The notes under the pieces: model-generated
What the model saw: the letters and a program-made list of their open reading frames with translations, nothing else
Database searches by the model: none
What the model was told of the DNA's origin: nothing
Program-made: the position numbers and the translations under genes
Origin: Ancylobacter dichloromethanicus
GTDB lineage: Bacteria; Pseudomonadota; Alphaproteobacteria; Rhizobiales; Xanthobacteraceae
NCBI RefSeq assembly: GCF_018390645.1
Contig: NZ_JAHBGC010000020.1
Location: 418,869 to 482,868, forward strand
DNA length: 64,000 bases
Direction: 5' to 3'
Shown: in pieces, positions 30,548 to 39,831 of the stretch
Numbering within the stretch: position 1 is the stretch's first letter
Layout of the letters: the number at the start of each line of letters is the position of its first letter

Positions 30548-31627
30548 ATGCCGTCCACGCCTTCCCGCACGCCGGTCTCGCTCGCGAGCCGGCTGGTGAT
30601 CGAGGATGTGCGGCACGGCTATGACGAGGTGGAGGCGGTGCGGGGCGTCAGCCTCACCGTCGAGCCGGGCGAGATCATCTGCCTGCTCGGCCAGTCGGGC
30701 TGCGGGAAAACGACGTTGCTGCGGCTGATCGCCGGCATCGAGCGGCCGACCACGGGGCGTATCCTGCTCGACCGGCAGGTGGTGGCCGGACCCGATGCCT
30801 TCGTGCCGCCGGAGAAGCGCGCCATCGGCCTGGTCTTCCAGGACTATGCTCTGTTTCCGCACCTCACCAATGTCGAGAACGTCGCCTTCGGGCTGCGCCG
30901 CCTCGGGCGCGAGGGCGCGCATGACGAGGCGCTGCGGGCGCTCCAGCGGGTACGGCTCGAAGCCTATGCGGAAAGCTATCCACATGCTTTGTCGGGTGGC
31001 GAGCAGCAGCGCGTGGCGCTGGCCCGCGCGCTCGTGCCGCGCCCCGGCATTCTCCTTATGGACGAACCGTTCTCCGGGCTGGACAGTCGGTTGCGGGGCA
31101 GTGTGCGCGCCGAGACGCTGAAGGTGCTGCGCGACGCCCGCGCCACCTGCATCATCGTCACCCACGACCCGGAAGAGGCGATGCGGCTCGGCGACCGGAT
31201 CGCGCTGATGCGCAAGGGAAAGCTGGTCCAGGTGGGGCCGCCGGAGGAACTCTACCGCCACCCGGCCGATCTCGACGTGGCGCGGTTCTTCTGCGAAATC
31301 AACGAGGTGGAGGGGGTGGTGCGCGGTGCGCGGGTCGACACCCCGCTGGGCCGGTTGCACGCGCCGGACCTTGCCGAAGGAAGCCGCGCGGTGGCGGCGA
31401 TCCGTCCGCAGGGGGTAGAGTTGAAGGCGCCCGGCTCGGGTGTGCCGGGACGAATCGTCACCCACCGGTTCCTCGGCGAGCTCGACCTCTACGAAGTGGC
31501 GGTGGAAGGGCTGGACCGGCCGCTGGTGGCACGTCGACGCACCACGGCCGGCCTATTGCGTGGGCATGACGTCGGAGTGAACATCGATCCGGCGGAGGTT
31601 CTTGTCTTCGCCGCGGGGCGGCCCTAG
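30548..31627 (+). CDS. ABC transporter ATP-binding protein, FbpC/PotA-like, without linked permease
   Basis: 359-residue ATPase with C-terminal TOBE-like domain. Walker [21 protein letters not shown]-loop [12 protein letters not shown], signature [19 protein letters not shown], Walker [13 protein letters not shown] and switch [11 protein letters not shown] are complete. Overall it looks like the iron(III)/polyamine/sulfate importer class. No permease or binding protein lies beside it; it interrupts the common scpAB-tatABC order. ATG at 30548 is preceded by ACAGGAG; the frame extends upstream into scpB. Confidence 0.88.
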   Translation: MPSTPSRTPVSLASRLVIEDVRHGYDEVEAVRGVSLTVEPGEIICLLGQSGCGKTTLLRLIAGIERPTTGRILLDRQVVAGPDAFVPPEKRAIGLVFQDYALFPHLTNVENVAFGLRRLGREGAHDEALRALQRVRLEAYAESYPHALSGGEQQRVALARALVPRPGILLMDEPFSGLDSRLRGSVRAETLKVLRDARATCIIVTHDPEEAMRLGDRIALMRKGKLVQVGPPEELYRHPADLDVARFFCEINEVEGVVRGARVDTPLGRLHAPDLAEGSRAVAAIRPQGVELKAPGSGVPGRIVTHRFLGELDLYEVAVEGLDRPLVARRRTTAGLLRGHDVGVNIDPAEVLVFAAGRP

Positions 31628-31694
31628 TGTCCGGGTTCAATTGCGATGCGCGGCCGCGAGGGGCCGGCGGCGCTTCGGACAAGGGAGTTATGTC

Positions 31695-31919
31695 ATGGGT
31701 TCGTTGAGCATCTGGCACTGGATCATCGTGCTGGTGGTCGTGCTCCTCCTCTTCGGGCGCGGGAAGCTGTCCGAGCTGATGGGCGATGCCGCCAAGGGTA
31801 TCAAGGCGTTCAAGAAGGGCATGGCCGACGACGACGACACGGCGGCGAAGCCGGGCGAGCCGGCGCGTTCGATCGATCACCAGTCGAAGGTGGAAGCCGA
31901 GCAGAGCAAGGTCAGCTAA
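31695..31919 (+). CDS. tatA: Sec-independent translocase subunit TatA
   Basis: 74 residues. One N-terminal membrane helix ([15 protein letters not shown]), the F-G-x-G-K hinge ([10 protein letters not shown]) and an amphipathic helix ([14 protein letters not shown]) are all visible, then a charged tail. It forms the size-variable conduit for folded proteins. AAGGGAG lies seven bases upstream of the ATG; an overlapping ATG at 31690 is out of frame. Confidence 0.95.
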   Translation: MGSLSIWHWIIVLVVVLLLFGRGKLSELMGDAAKGIKAFKKGMADDDDTAAKPGEPARSIDHQSKVEAEQSKVS

Positions 31920-31977
31920 GTCCGGCCTCACGGCTTTTCGATCGGGGAGGGTCGCCATCAGCGGCCCCGCGTAATGC

Positions 31978-32805
31978 ATGCTTGATATCGGCTGGACGGA
32001 GCTTCTCGTCATCGGCGTGGTTGCCCTTGTGGTGATCGGGCCGAACGAATTGCCACGCGTGTTGCGGACGGTGGGCCAGAGCGTGCGCAAGCTGCGGCGC
32101 ATGGCGGGCGAGTTTCAGGGGCAGTTCAACGAGGCGCTGCGCGAGGCGGAGCTTTCCGACCTCAAGGACAGCGTGAGCGGCCTCAAGAACGACCTTGCCG
32201 GCATGGCGAGCGACGCGCGCAACACCATTGCCAAGGCGATCCCGGAAAACGCGCTGCCAACCAATCCGCTGCAGGATATCGCGAACGATCTGAAGGCGCC
32301 GACCGGCAGCGTCGAGGCCGGCACCGGCCTGCCGCCGGCCGAGGTGGCGCAGGACGCGCTGCCGCCGACCGGCGATCTGGAGCCGCACCCGTTCGAGACG
32401 GTGGAGGACGAGGTTCGCGCCGCCACCGCCGGGCTCGACACCGCGTCCTCCCCACCCGACGCGCCGAGGCCGCAGACGGCGATGGCGCCTGCCGACGCCA
32501 AAGCCGCCGACATCAAAGCCGCCGACGTCAAGCCGGTGCAATCCGGGCCTGCCGAGTCCGCCCCACCGGCCCCGAAGCCGAAGCGCGCGCGTGGCGCCTC
32601 CTCGGTGGTGGAAACCGCGGCACCGAAGCCCGCCGCCCGGCGCGCGGCGCGCAAGCCTGCCGCCACGCCGGAAGCCGTCGAGCCGGAAGTATCCGAAGCG
32701 GTCGCCTCGCTCGATCACGCCGCACCCGCCGCGCCGGCAAAGCGGGCGACCAAGCCGCGCGTCAAGGTCAAGCCGACCTCCGGCAGTGAAGGGCCGGCCA
32801 CATGA
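31978..32805 (+). CDS. tatB: Sec-independent translocase subunit TatB
   Basis: 275 residues. N-terminal helix MLDIGWTELLVIGVVALVVI is followed by the hinge GPNELPRVLR typical of TatB and an amphipathic helix. The C-terminal 180 residues are Ala/Pro/Lys-rich and longer than in enteric TatB, as often seen in Rhizobiales. It forms the substrate receptor with TatC. Confidence 0.93.
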   Translation: MLDIGWTELLVIGVVALVVIGPNELPRVLRTVGQSVRKLRRMAGEFQGQFNEALREAELSDLKDSVSGLKNDLAGMASDARNTIAKAIPENALPTNPLQDIANDLKAPTGSVEAGTGLPPAEVAQDALPPTGDLEPHPFETVEDEVRAATAGLDTASSPPDAPRPQTAMAPADAKAADIKAADVKPVQSGPAESAPPAPKPKRARGASSVVETAAPKPAARRAARKPAATPEAVEPEVSEAVASLDHAAPAAPAKRATKPRVKVKPTSGSEGPAT

Positions 32806-33596
32806 GCCAGGACGAAATCGACGCTTCCAAGGCTCCGCTGATCGAGCATCTGATCGAATTACGCACCCGGCTGATCAAGTCGCTGATCGCGTTCTTGATC
32901 GCCTTCTTCGCCTGCTTCATGCTGGGCAAGTTCATCTACAATATCCTGCTCTGGCCCTATGAGTTCGCGGCCGGCGGCACCGAGCACGTGAAGCTCATCT
33001 ACACCGCGCCGCAGGAATTCCTGTTTACCCAGATCAAGCTCGGCATGTTCGGGGCGGCATTCATCTCCTTCCCCATCGTGGCGACGCAGATCTACATGTT
33101 CGTCGCGCCGGGGCTCTACAGCCACGAGAAGAACGCCTTCCGCCCCTATCTGGTGGCGACGCCGGTCTGCTTCCTCATCGGGGCGGCCTTCGTCTATTTC
33201 GTCGCCATGCCGCTGGCGATGACCTATTTCCTCTCCATGCAGCAGATGGCGGGGCCGGATTCGCCGGAAATTTCCATGCTGCCGCAGGTCAGCGAATATC
33301 TGTCGCTGATCATGACGCTGATCTTCGCCTTCGGCATCTGCTTCCAGCTGCCGGTCATCCTGACGCTGCTGGCGCAGATCGGCATGGTCAACTCGGACCA
33401 GCTGCGCAAGGCGCGGCGCTACGCCATCGTCGGCGTGTTCATCGCGGCGGCGGTGCTGACCCCGCCGGACATTGTGAGTCAGTTCGCGCTCGCCATCCCG
33501 ACCCTGCTTCTCTACGAGGTCTCAGTCTACCTCGTGCGCCTGGTCGAAAAGAAGAAGCGCGCGGCGGCCAAGGCGGCGGAGAGTTCCGCCGTCTGA
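32802..33596 (+). CDS. tatC: Sec-independent translocase subunit TatC
   Basis: 264-residue, six-helix core subunit that binds twin-arginine signals. The N-terminal [20 protein letters not shown], the conserved glutamate-containing [15 protein letters not shown], and [13 protein letters not shown] with [16 protein letters not shown] are intact. The start overlaps tatB by four bases (ATGA). The 209 bases after it, up to serS, hold no gene. Confidence 0.97.
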   Translation: MSQDEIDASKAPLIEHLIELRTRLIKSLIAFLIAFFACFMLGKFIYNILLWPYEFAAGGTEHVKLIYTAPQEFLFTQIKLGMFGAAFISFPIVATQIYMFVAPGLYSHEKNAFRPYLVATPVCFLIGAAFVYFVAMPLAMTYFLSMQQMAGPDSPEISMLPQVSEYLSLIMTLIFAFGICFQLPVILTLLAQIGMVNSDQLRKARRYAIVGVFIAAAVLTPPDIVSQFALAIPTLLLYEVSVYLVRLVEKKKRAAAKAAESSAV

Positions 33597-33805
33597 CGCA
33601 ACCCGGCCGTCGTCCCGTCGCCGGGACCGTTCGACGCTCCGGGCGGGCGATCCCGGCCGGCGTCTGGCTCGGCCGGGACGGTATCCTACCGGAGAGGGCT
33701 CAGTGTCCTCCGGACGAACCGCACTTGTCCCCGCCTTCCCGATTGGCTACGTCCCTGCATGCCCTGCGTGAGGCGGGGACAGGCGCGTTTGAAGGCGAGA
33801 CTGCC

Positions 33806-35272
33806 ATGCACGACATCAAGTGGATCCGCGAGGAGCCGGAAGGGCTCATCAACGCGCTGGTGCGGCGCGGCACGGATGAAGCCGAGGCGAAGGCGCTGGT
33901 CGACGGGCTGATCGCCCTCGACGAGACCCGGCGCGGCGGCATCGGCAAGCTGGAAGAGCTTCAGGCCCGCCGCAACGCCGCCTCCAAGGAGATCGGTGCC
34001 GCCAAGAAGGCGGGCGAGAACGACCGCGCCGAGGCGCTGATGGCCGAGGTCGGGGCGCTCAAGACCGATATTCCCGCGCTGGAAGGACAGGTGAAGGCGG
34101 CCGAGGGCGAACTGCACAACCGCCTCGCCGCCATTCCCAACGTGCCGTTGCCCGAGGTGCCGGAAGGCGCGGACGAGCACGGCAATGTCGAGATCGCGCT
34201 GGTCGGGCAGAAGATCGGCTTTCCTTTTGTCGCGAAGCAGCATTTCGAGATCGGCGAAGACCTCGGCCAGATGGATTTCGAGGCCGCCGCCAAGCTCTCC
34301 GGTGCGCGCTTCGTGGTGCTGAAGAACAAGCTCGCCCGGCTGGAGCGCGCCATCGGCCAGTTCTTCATCGACACCCACACCGAAGAACACGGCTACATGG
34401 AAGTCGCGCCGCCGGTGCTGGTGAACGATGCCGCCATGTTCGGCACCGCGCAACTGCCGAAGTTCCGGGATGATCAGTTCGCCGCAACCCGAGAGATTAC
34501 GACCGCTGAGCTCTCCGAATTTGGTCATACTTCTGGCAAAGCCAGCGGCGCAAAGTTGGCGAGCATTGAGATGATGATGCTTAGCGAAGCGGAAAAGGAC
34601 GAGTTGCGGGCGAAGGCCTTTGGTGAAGGGTTACAAGAACTTTTGGATTATAAGAATTCTGGAAACCTCTGGCTCATCCCCACCGCCGAAGTCCCGCTGA
34701 CCAATCTCGTCGCCCAGTCCATCCTCTCCGAGGAGGAACTTCCGCTGCGCTTCACCGCGCTCACCCCCTGCTTCCGCGCCGAGGCGGGGTCGGCGGGGCG
34801 CGATACGCGGGGGATGATCCGCCAGCACCAGTTCAACAAGGTGGAGATGGTCTCCATCACCACGCCGGAACAGTCGGCGGACGAGCATGAGCGCATGCTG
34901 TCCTGCGCGCAGGCGGTGCTGAAGAAGCTCGGCCTGCATTTCCGGGTGATGACGCTGTGCACCGGCGACATGGGCTTCGCCTCGGCCAAGACCTATGACA
35001 TCGAGGTCTGGCTGCCGGGGCAGGGCGCGTATCGCGAGATTTCCTCCTGCTCCACCTGTACCGATTTCCAGGCGCGGCGGATGAATGCGCGCTACCGCCC
35101 GGCGGGCGCCAAGGCGCCGCGCTATCTGCACACGCTCAACGGTTCGGGCGTGGCGGTCGGCCGGGCGATGGTGGCGATCCTGGAGAATTACCAGAACGAG
35201 GACGGCTCGGTCACGGTGCCGGAGGTGCTGGTGCCCTATATGGGCGGGCTGACGCGGATCGAGAAGAACTGA
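33806..35272 (+). CDS. serS: Seryl-tRNA synthetase with an unusual in-frame insertion
   Basis: Class II synthetase. The N-terminal antiparallel coiled coil (about 1-105) and motif 2 ([20 protein letters not shown]) and motif 3 ([17 protein letters not shown]) are normal. At 488 residues it is about 60 longer than usual (roughly 425). The excess lies between [11 protein letters not shown] and [11 protein letters not shown], residues about 229-287, next to the TAE active-site loop. That DNA (34491-34670) is about 49% GC by hand count, well below its neighbours, and is rich in Glu, Met, Lys and Leu. The reading frame is kept across both joins, so the enzyme is probably functional. ATG at 33806 is the family start; the frame opens at 33725. 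Confidence 0.92.
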   Translation: MHDIKWIREEPEGLINALVRRGTDEAEAKALVDGLIALDETRRGGIGKLEELQARRNAASKEIGAAKKAGENDRAEALMAEVGALKTDIPALEGQVKAAEGELHNRLAAIPNVPLPEVPEGADEHGNVEIALVGQKIGFPFVAKQHFEIGEDLGQMDFEAAAKLSGARFVVLKNKLARLERAIGQFFIDTHTEEHGYMEVAPPVLVNDAAMFGTAQLPKFRDDQFAATREITTAELSEFGHTSGKASGAKLASIEMMMLSEAEKDELRAKAFGEGLQELLDYKNSGNLWLIPTAEVPLTNLVAQSILSEEELPLRFTALTPCFRAEAGSAGRDTRGMIRQHQFNKVEMVSITTPEQSADEHERMLSCAQAVLKKLGLHFRVMTLCTGDMGFASAKTYDIEVWLPGQGAYREISSCSTCTDFQARRMNARYRPAGAKAPRYLHTLNGSGVAVGRAMVAILENYQNEDGSVTVPEVLVPYMGGLTRIEKN

Positions 35273-35285
35273 GCGGAAGACGGGC

Positions 35286-35375
35286 CGTCATCCCGGCATC
35301 GCCGCAAAGCGATATCCGGGATCGCGGCAGGTCGCAGAACGATCCCGGCGCGGCGCTTCGCTTCGGGGGATGACG
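35286..35375. repeat. Palindromic intergenic element (REP-like)
   Basis: Outer arms CGTCATCCC (35286-35294) and GGGATGACG (35367-35375) are perfect complements and enclose further self-complementary GC-rich sequence with ATCCGGGATCG and CGATCCCGG cores. This is the look of the dispersed palindromic repeats common between genes in Rhizobiales. It lies between serS and surE and may also help end serS transcription. Confidence 0.7.
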
Positions 35376-35397
35376 TCGAAGGTAAAAGCGAGGACAG

Positions 35398-36186
35398 ATG
35401 CGCATCCTGGTGACCAATGACGACGGCATCCACGCGCCGGGGTTGGAGGCCTGCGCCCGCATCGCCCGGGCGCTCTCCGACGATGTGTGGGTGGTGGCAC
35501 CGGAAACCGACCAGTCGGGCGTGTCGCATTCGCTCTCGCTGTCCGATCCGCTGCGGCTGCGGCAGGTGGAGGAGAAGCGCTTCGCGGTGAAGGGCACGCC
35601 GACCGATTGCGTCATCATGGCGGTGCGGCACATCCTCGCCGATCACAAGCCCGACCTCGTGCTCTCCGGCGTCAATCGCGGCCAGAACGTCGCCGAGGAT
35701 GTCGGCTATTCCGGCACGGTGGCCGGCGCCATGGAAGGCACGGTGCTGGGCATCCCCTCCATCGCCCTGTCGCAGGCCTATGGCCTGGAGACGAGGAAGG
35801 CGCCACCCTATGACGTCGCCGAGCATTGGGGCCCGCAGGTGGTGCGCACGCTGCTGGAAGAGGGTATTCCCGCCGGCATCGTGGTCAATGTGAACTTCCC
35901 CAACCGGCCGGTGGACGACGTGCGCGGCATCGCGGTGACGGCGCAGGGTCGGCGCGACCAGAACCTGCTGCGCATTGACGGGCGTGCCGACGGGCGCGGC
36001 AATCCCTATTACTGGATCGCCTTCGAGAAGCATATCTTCGAGACCGTGAACGGCTCCGACCTGCACGCGCTCGACGAGGGTTGCATCTCGGTGACGCCGC
36101 TGCGGCTCGACATGACCGATGAGCCGATGATGACCCGGCTCGCCCAGGTCTTCGCCAAGCCGGTCATCGCCTCGAAGCCGCGCTGA
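35398..36186 (+). CDS. surE: 5'-nucleotidase SurE
   Basis: Metal-dependent survival-protein nucleotidase of 262 residues. The signature MRILVTNDDGIHAPGLEA with metal-binding D-D is at the N-terminus, and SGVNRGQNVAEDVGYSGTVA carries the conserved Asn and Ser. It lies before pcm, the classic surE-pcm pair for stationary-phase survival. Confidence 0.96.
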   Translation: MRILVTNDDGIHAPGLEACARIARALSDDVWVVAPETDQSGVSHSLSLSDPLRLRQVEEKRFAVKGTPTDCVIMAVRHILADHKPDLVLSGVNRGQNVAEDVGYSGTVAGAMEGTVLGIPSIALSQAYGLETRKAPPYDVAEHWGPQVVRTLLEEGIPAGIVVNVNFPNRPVDDVRGIAVTAQGRRDQNLLRIDGRADGRGNPYYWIAFEKHIFETVNGSDLHALDEGCISVTPLRLDMTDEPMMTRLAQVFAKPVIASKPR

Positions 36187-36225
36187 CCCCATGGGGCCGT
36201 TCCGGTTGGGGCAGGGAGGCCGCCC

Positions 36226-36882
36226 GTGAGCGACGCCGGCGAGAACGAGGACCTGCAGCGCGCCGAACTGCTGCTGGCGCTGCGCAAGCGCGGCCTGCGC
36301 GACCGGCAGGTGATGCGCGCCATCGAGCAGGTGCCGCGCGAGCGCTTCGTCGAGCCGGCCTTCCGCCCTGTCGCCTGGCGGGACCTCGCCTTGCCGATTG
36401 ATTGCGGCCAGACCATCAGCCAGCCGACCGTGGTGGCGCTGATGACCGAGGCGCTCGAACTCGGCCCCTCGCACAGCGTGCTGGAGGTCGGCACCGGCTC
36501 TGGCTACCAAAGCGCCATCCTCGCCAACATCGCCGGCCATGTGGTGAGCGTGGAGCGTTTCCGCACGCTGGCCGACGCGGCGGCGCGCCGGCTCGCCTCG
36601 CTCGGCATCGCCAATGTCGAGGTGCTGGTCGCCGACGGGCGCGCGGGCGTGCCGCAGCGTGCGCCGTTCGACCGCATCCTGCTGACCGCCGCGGTGGAGC
36701 AGGTGCCGCCGGCGCTTTTCGAGCAATTGGCCATGGGCGGCATACTGGTCGCCCCGGTCGGGCCGGCGGAGGGAACTCAGTTCCTGATGCGCTACCGGCG
36801 CGGGCTACAGGGGCTGGAGACCCGCGAACTGGCGCTGGTGCGCTTCGTGCCGATGCTCCCCGGTATCGCCGCGGTACTCTGA
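36226..36882 (+). CDS. pcm: Protein-L-isoaspartate O-methyltransferase
   Basis: Repair methyltransferase that uses SAM to methylate isoaspartyl residues, 218 residues. Motif I is LEVGTGSGYQSAILANI; the substrate-site motif before it is DCGQTISQPTVVALMTEALE, and MGGILVAPVG is the post-motif. A GTG start at 36226 fits the family N-terminus. This is the canonical copy, next to surE. Confidence 0.95.
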   Translation: MSDAGENEDLQRAELLLALRKRGLRDRQVMRAIEQVPRERFVEPAFRPVAWRDLALPIDCGQTISQPTVVALMTEALELGPSHSVLEVGTGSGYQSAILANIAGHVVSVERFRTLADAAARRLASLGIANVEVLVADGRAGVPQRAPFDRILLTAAVEQVPPALFEQLAMGGILVAPVGPAEGTQFLMRYRRGLQGLETRELALVRFVPMLPGIAAVL

Positions 36883-36990
36883 GAATGCCCGGAATCCGCC
36901 ATTTTTCCTGACGTGCAGGTTTCGGCTTAAGCGGCTGTTTACCTGTACGACGCATAAATCTCACCGAGTCCAGCGTTCGGGTGGGGTGCG

Positions 36991-38271
36991 ATGCGTAATT
37001 TTCTGACGGCGTCCGGTAGCGGTCCCCTCATGCGGATTTCCTTCGTCGCGCTGATGGCTGGAGGAATGGCCGCCTGCAGCGCCGATTCCGCCCGGTTCAA
37101 CAGTCCCAACAGCAATCCGTTCGCCTCCTCGCCTACCTATACGGGGTCGGTCGCCGCCGCCCCGACCGGTTCGGTGCAGGGCGCCCCGATGGCGGGTGGG
37201 TCCGCTTCCGGGGTGCCGCTGGCGCCGATCGGGCAGCCCGTTGCCAGCGCCTACCCTGCGCCGGCGCCGTATGGCACGCCCGCTCCCTATGGTTCTCCGG
37301 CGCCCTACGGCACGCCCGCCCCCTATGGTTCCCCGGCGCCGTATGGCGCTCCCGCTGCCGGTTCGTCCCCCTACGGCGCCCCCGCGCAGGTCGCCGCCGC
37401 TCCGGCCCGCGTCTCGCCGGCGGCGCCCGCTCAGGCCGGCTATGGCGGTACCCAGCCGCTCTATGGCAGCCAGCCGCAGCAACTCTCCTCGCCGGTCGCC
37501 GCCGCGCCGGTTCGCACCCCGGCCGCGCAGGCCTCCGCCACCGGCGGCGCGCATGTGGTGTCGCCGGGTGAGACGCTGAGCTCGATCGCCCGCAACAACG
37601 GCCTCTCGCGCGGCGAGTTGGCGAGTGCCAACGGCATCGACATCAACGCCATGGTGCGCATCGGCCAGAAGCTCACCATTCCCGGCGCCTCGGGCGGCAC
37701 GGTTGTCGCCGCCGCGCCGAAGCCGGCGCCCGCCGCTCCTGCCACGCCGAAGCCCACGCCGGTGGTCGCCTCCGCGCCGGCCAAGCCCGCCAGCACGCCC
37801 GTCGCGCAGGCACCGGCCGGGCCGAAGCCGCAGACCATCGCCGCCGTGAAGCCCTCCGAGACGCCGGACGACATCCGCACCGCTGCCGCCGGCCCACAGT
37901 TCCGATGGCCGGTGCGCGGGCGCGTCATCTCCGGCTTCGGGCCCAAGCCCGGTGGCCAGCAGAACGAGGGTATCAACATCTCGGTGCCCGAGGGCACCTC
38001 GGTGAAGGCCGCCGAGGACGGTGTCGTCGCCTATGCCGGCAGCGAGCTGAAGGGCTATGGCAATCTGGTCCTGATCAAGCACGCGGATGGCTGGGTCACC
38101 GCCTACGCCAACAACAGCACGCTCGACGTCAAGAAGGGCGACACGGTCAAGCGCGGGCAGGTGATCGCCAAAGCAGGCCAGACCGGTAACGTCACGTCGC
38201 CGCAGGTGCATTTCGAGATTCGCAAGGGTTCCCAGCCGGTCGATCCCTCGCAGCATCTCGCCGGCCTCTGA
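36991..38271 (+). CDS. NlpD-like lipoprotein with LysM and degenerate M23 domain
   Basis: 426 residues. A signal with candidate lipobox ending MAAC (Cys29) is followed by a Pro/Ala/Tyr/Gly repeat zone (PAPYGTPAPYGSPAPYGTP type, 37261-37400), a LysM domain (about 188-231, GAHVVSPGETLSSIARNNG) and a C-terminal LytM/M23 fold (about 305-420). Zinc ligands are altered: the H-x(3)-D pair reads N-E-G-I-N, and the Y-A-H position reads Y-A-N, while VHFEIR keeps its His. It is therefore likely an amidase activator (NlpD/EnvC type) rather than a peptidase, working at division septa. Confidence 0.88.
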   Translation: MRNFLTASGSGPLMRISFVALMAGGMAACSADSARFNSPNSNPFASSPTYTGSVAAAPTGSVQGAPMAGGSASGVPLAPIGQPVASAYPAPAPYGTPAPYGSPAPYGTPAPYGSPAPYGAPAAGSSPYGAPAQVAAAPARVSPAAPAQAGYGGTQPLYGSQPQQLSSPVAAAPVRTPAAQASATGGAHVVSPGETLSSIARNNGLSRGELASANGIDINAMVRIGQKLTIPGASGGTVVAAAPKPAPAAPATPKPTPVVASAPAKPASTPVAQAPAGPKPQTIAAVKPSETPDDIRTAAAGPQFRWPVRGRVISGFGPKPGGQQNEGINISVPEGTSVKAAEDGVVAYAGSELKGYGNLVLIKHADGWVTAYANNSTLDVKKGDTVKRGQVIAKAGQTGNVTSPQVHFEIRKGSQPVDPSQHLAGL

Positions 38272-38287
38272 GCCGCATTGCTTTCCC

Positions 38288-38311
38288 CGGCGGAGCCGCC
38301 GTGCTCCGCCG
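38288..38311. terminator. Bidirectional terminator-like hairpin
   Basis: Arms CGGCGGAGC (38288-38296) and GCTCCGCCG (38303-38311) form a 9-bp GC stem with a six-base loop, between the convergent nlpD-like and DUF815 genes. T-runs on either side are weak (ATTT on plus, AAAG on minus), so it is an assignment by position. Confidence 0.5.
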
Positions 38312-38347
38312 TCGATTTCCGGCGCGACGTTTGGACCTCGGCGCCGG

Positions 38348-39244
38348 TCAGCGCGGGGCGGCCGGCGGTTCCGACAGGGGCACGCCAAGCCGCCCCGCGA
38401 CATCCTGAACATATTGCCACGCCGTGCGGCCCGAACGCGCCCCGCGCGTGGTCGACCATTCCAGGGCTTCCTGTCGCAGCGTCTCCGGTTCGATGGGGAT
38501 GGCGAAATGGGCGATGTAGCTGTCGATCATCGCCAGATACTCGTCCTGGCTGCATTTATGGAAGCCGAGCCACAGGCCGAAACGGTCGGACAGCGAGACC
38601 TTCTCCTCCACCGCCTCGCCGGGATTGATGGCGGTCGAGCGCTCGTTCTCCACCATCTCGCGCGCGAGAATGTGGCGGCGGTTCGAGGTGGCGTAGAAAA
38701 TGACATTCTCCGGCCGTCCCTCGATGCCGCCCTCCAGCACCGCCTTCAGCGACTTGTAGGAGGTGTCATCGGCATCGAAGGAGAGGTCGTCACAGAAAAT
38801 GACGAACCGGAACGGCGCCGGCCGCACCAGGCTCATCAGCGCCGGCAGCGTCTCGATGTCCTCGCGGTGGATTTCCACCAGCTTGAGCGGGGGCTGGCCT
38901 TCCGCCGCCATCTGCCGGTTGACCGAGGCGTGGGTGGCCTTGACCAGCGAGCTTTTGCCCATGCCGCGCGCGCCCCACAGCAGCGCGTTGTTGGCGGGCA
39001 GCCCGCGGGCGAAGCGCAGCGTGTTGTCCAGCAGCATGTCGCGGGTGCGTTCGATGCCCTTGAGCAGCTCCATCTCCACCCGGCTGACGCGCGGCACGGC
39101 TTCGAGGCGGCGATCCTCGGCATGCCAGACGAAGGCGTCGGCCTGGGTAAAGTTGGCGTGTGCCGCGCGGGCCGGGGCAATCCGTTCGAGCGCCTCGGCG
39201 ATGCGGGTGAGAACGGCGCCGAGGTCGTCCGGTGTGTGGGTCAT
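38348..39244 (-). CDS. DUF815-family AAA+ ATPase
   Basis: 298-residue stand-alone P-loop ATPase. Walker A is LLWGARGMGKSSLVKA, Walker B is RFVIFCDDLSFDADD, and sensor 1 with arginine finger region is VIFYATSNRRHI. These match the DUF815 group, whose role in the cell is not known. The frame opens at 39442 but the start at 39244 (MTHTPDDLGAVLTRIA) gives the family length. It is divergent from yajC. Confidence 0.85.
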   Translation of the reverse strand: MTHTPDDLGAVLTRIAEALERIAPARAAHANFTQADAFVWHAEDRRLEAVPRVSRVEMELLKGIERTRDMLLDNTLRFARGLPANNALLWGARGMGKSSLVKATHASVNRQMAAEGQPPLKLVEIHREDIETLPALMSLVRPAPFRFVIFCDDLSFDADDTSYKSLKAVLEGGIEGRPENVIFYATSNRRHILAREMVENERSTAINPGEAVEEKVSLSDRFGLWLGFHKCSQDEYLAMIDSYIAHFAIPIEPETLRQEALEWSTTRGARSGRTAWQYVQDVAGRLGVPLSEPPAAPR

Positions 39245-39440
39245 GGTGAGGCTCCTCCGCGAGGGGGAATAGCCATTCCCGCGCCATGGGACAAGCGGAA
39301 CCGTAACGGCGGGTACTCCCTGGCGCGGCTGTGACCCACGGTCATGCCGAGGGCGTTTGCATTCGGCGGGCGCCTCAGTATAGTCCGCGCCGCTTCGCCG
39401 GGCCTTCCGCCCGCCTTCGATCGACGGACAAGGAACCGAC

Positions 39441-39782
39441 ATGTTGATTACGCCCGCCTACGCGCAGGCCGCCTCCATGGGCGGCGGTACCGACATGCTG
39501 ATGTCTCTGCTGCCCTTCGTGCTGATCTTCGTGATCATGTACTTCCTGATTCTGCGCCCGCAGCAGAAGAAGGTGAAGGCGCACCAGGAAATGGTGAAGA
39601 GCGTGCGCCGCGGCGATACCGTCGTCACCTCCGGGGGCCTGATCGGCAAGGTTTCGCGCGTGATCGACGACAGCGAGATCGAACTGCAGCTCGCGGAAGG
39701 CGTGAAGATTCGCCAGCTGCGCGGCATGATCTCGGAGGTTCGCGCCAAGGGCGAGCCGGCCAAGGAAGATGCCGAGTCCTGA
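39441..39782 (+). CDS. yajC: Preprotein translocase subunit YajC
   Basis: 113 residues with one membrane helix (about 20-39, SLLPFVLIFVIMYFLILRPQ) followed by QQKKVKAHQEM and the cytosolic domain RRGDTVVTSGGLIGKV. The first gene of the yajC-secD-secF operon. The helper complex binds SecYEG and assists export and insertion. Confidence 0.96.
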   Translation: MLITPAYAQAASMGGGTDMLMSLLPFVLIFVIMYFLILRPQQKKVKAHQEMVKSVRRGDTVVTSGGLIGKVSRVIDDSEIELQLAEGVKIRQLRGMISEVRAKGEPAKEDAES

Positions 39783-39831
39783 ACGCTGACCTCTTGCGGC
39801 CGTAACCGCTAGGGCGGCCGGAAGGAACCCA

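Noticed and set aside
33597-33805. Second palindromic repeat element before serS
   Set aside because: Several CCGGGA/TCCCGG words occur but no long paired arms as in the 35286-35375 element could be matched by eye.
34491-34670. Intein or intron in serS
   Set aside because: The insertion is too short (about 58 codons), and it lacks the N-terminal Cys/Ser and C-terminal His-Asn motifs of inteins and any stop that an intron would bring.
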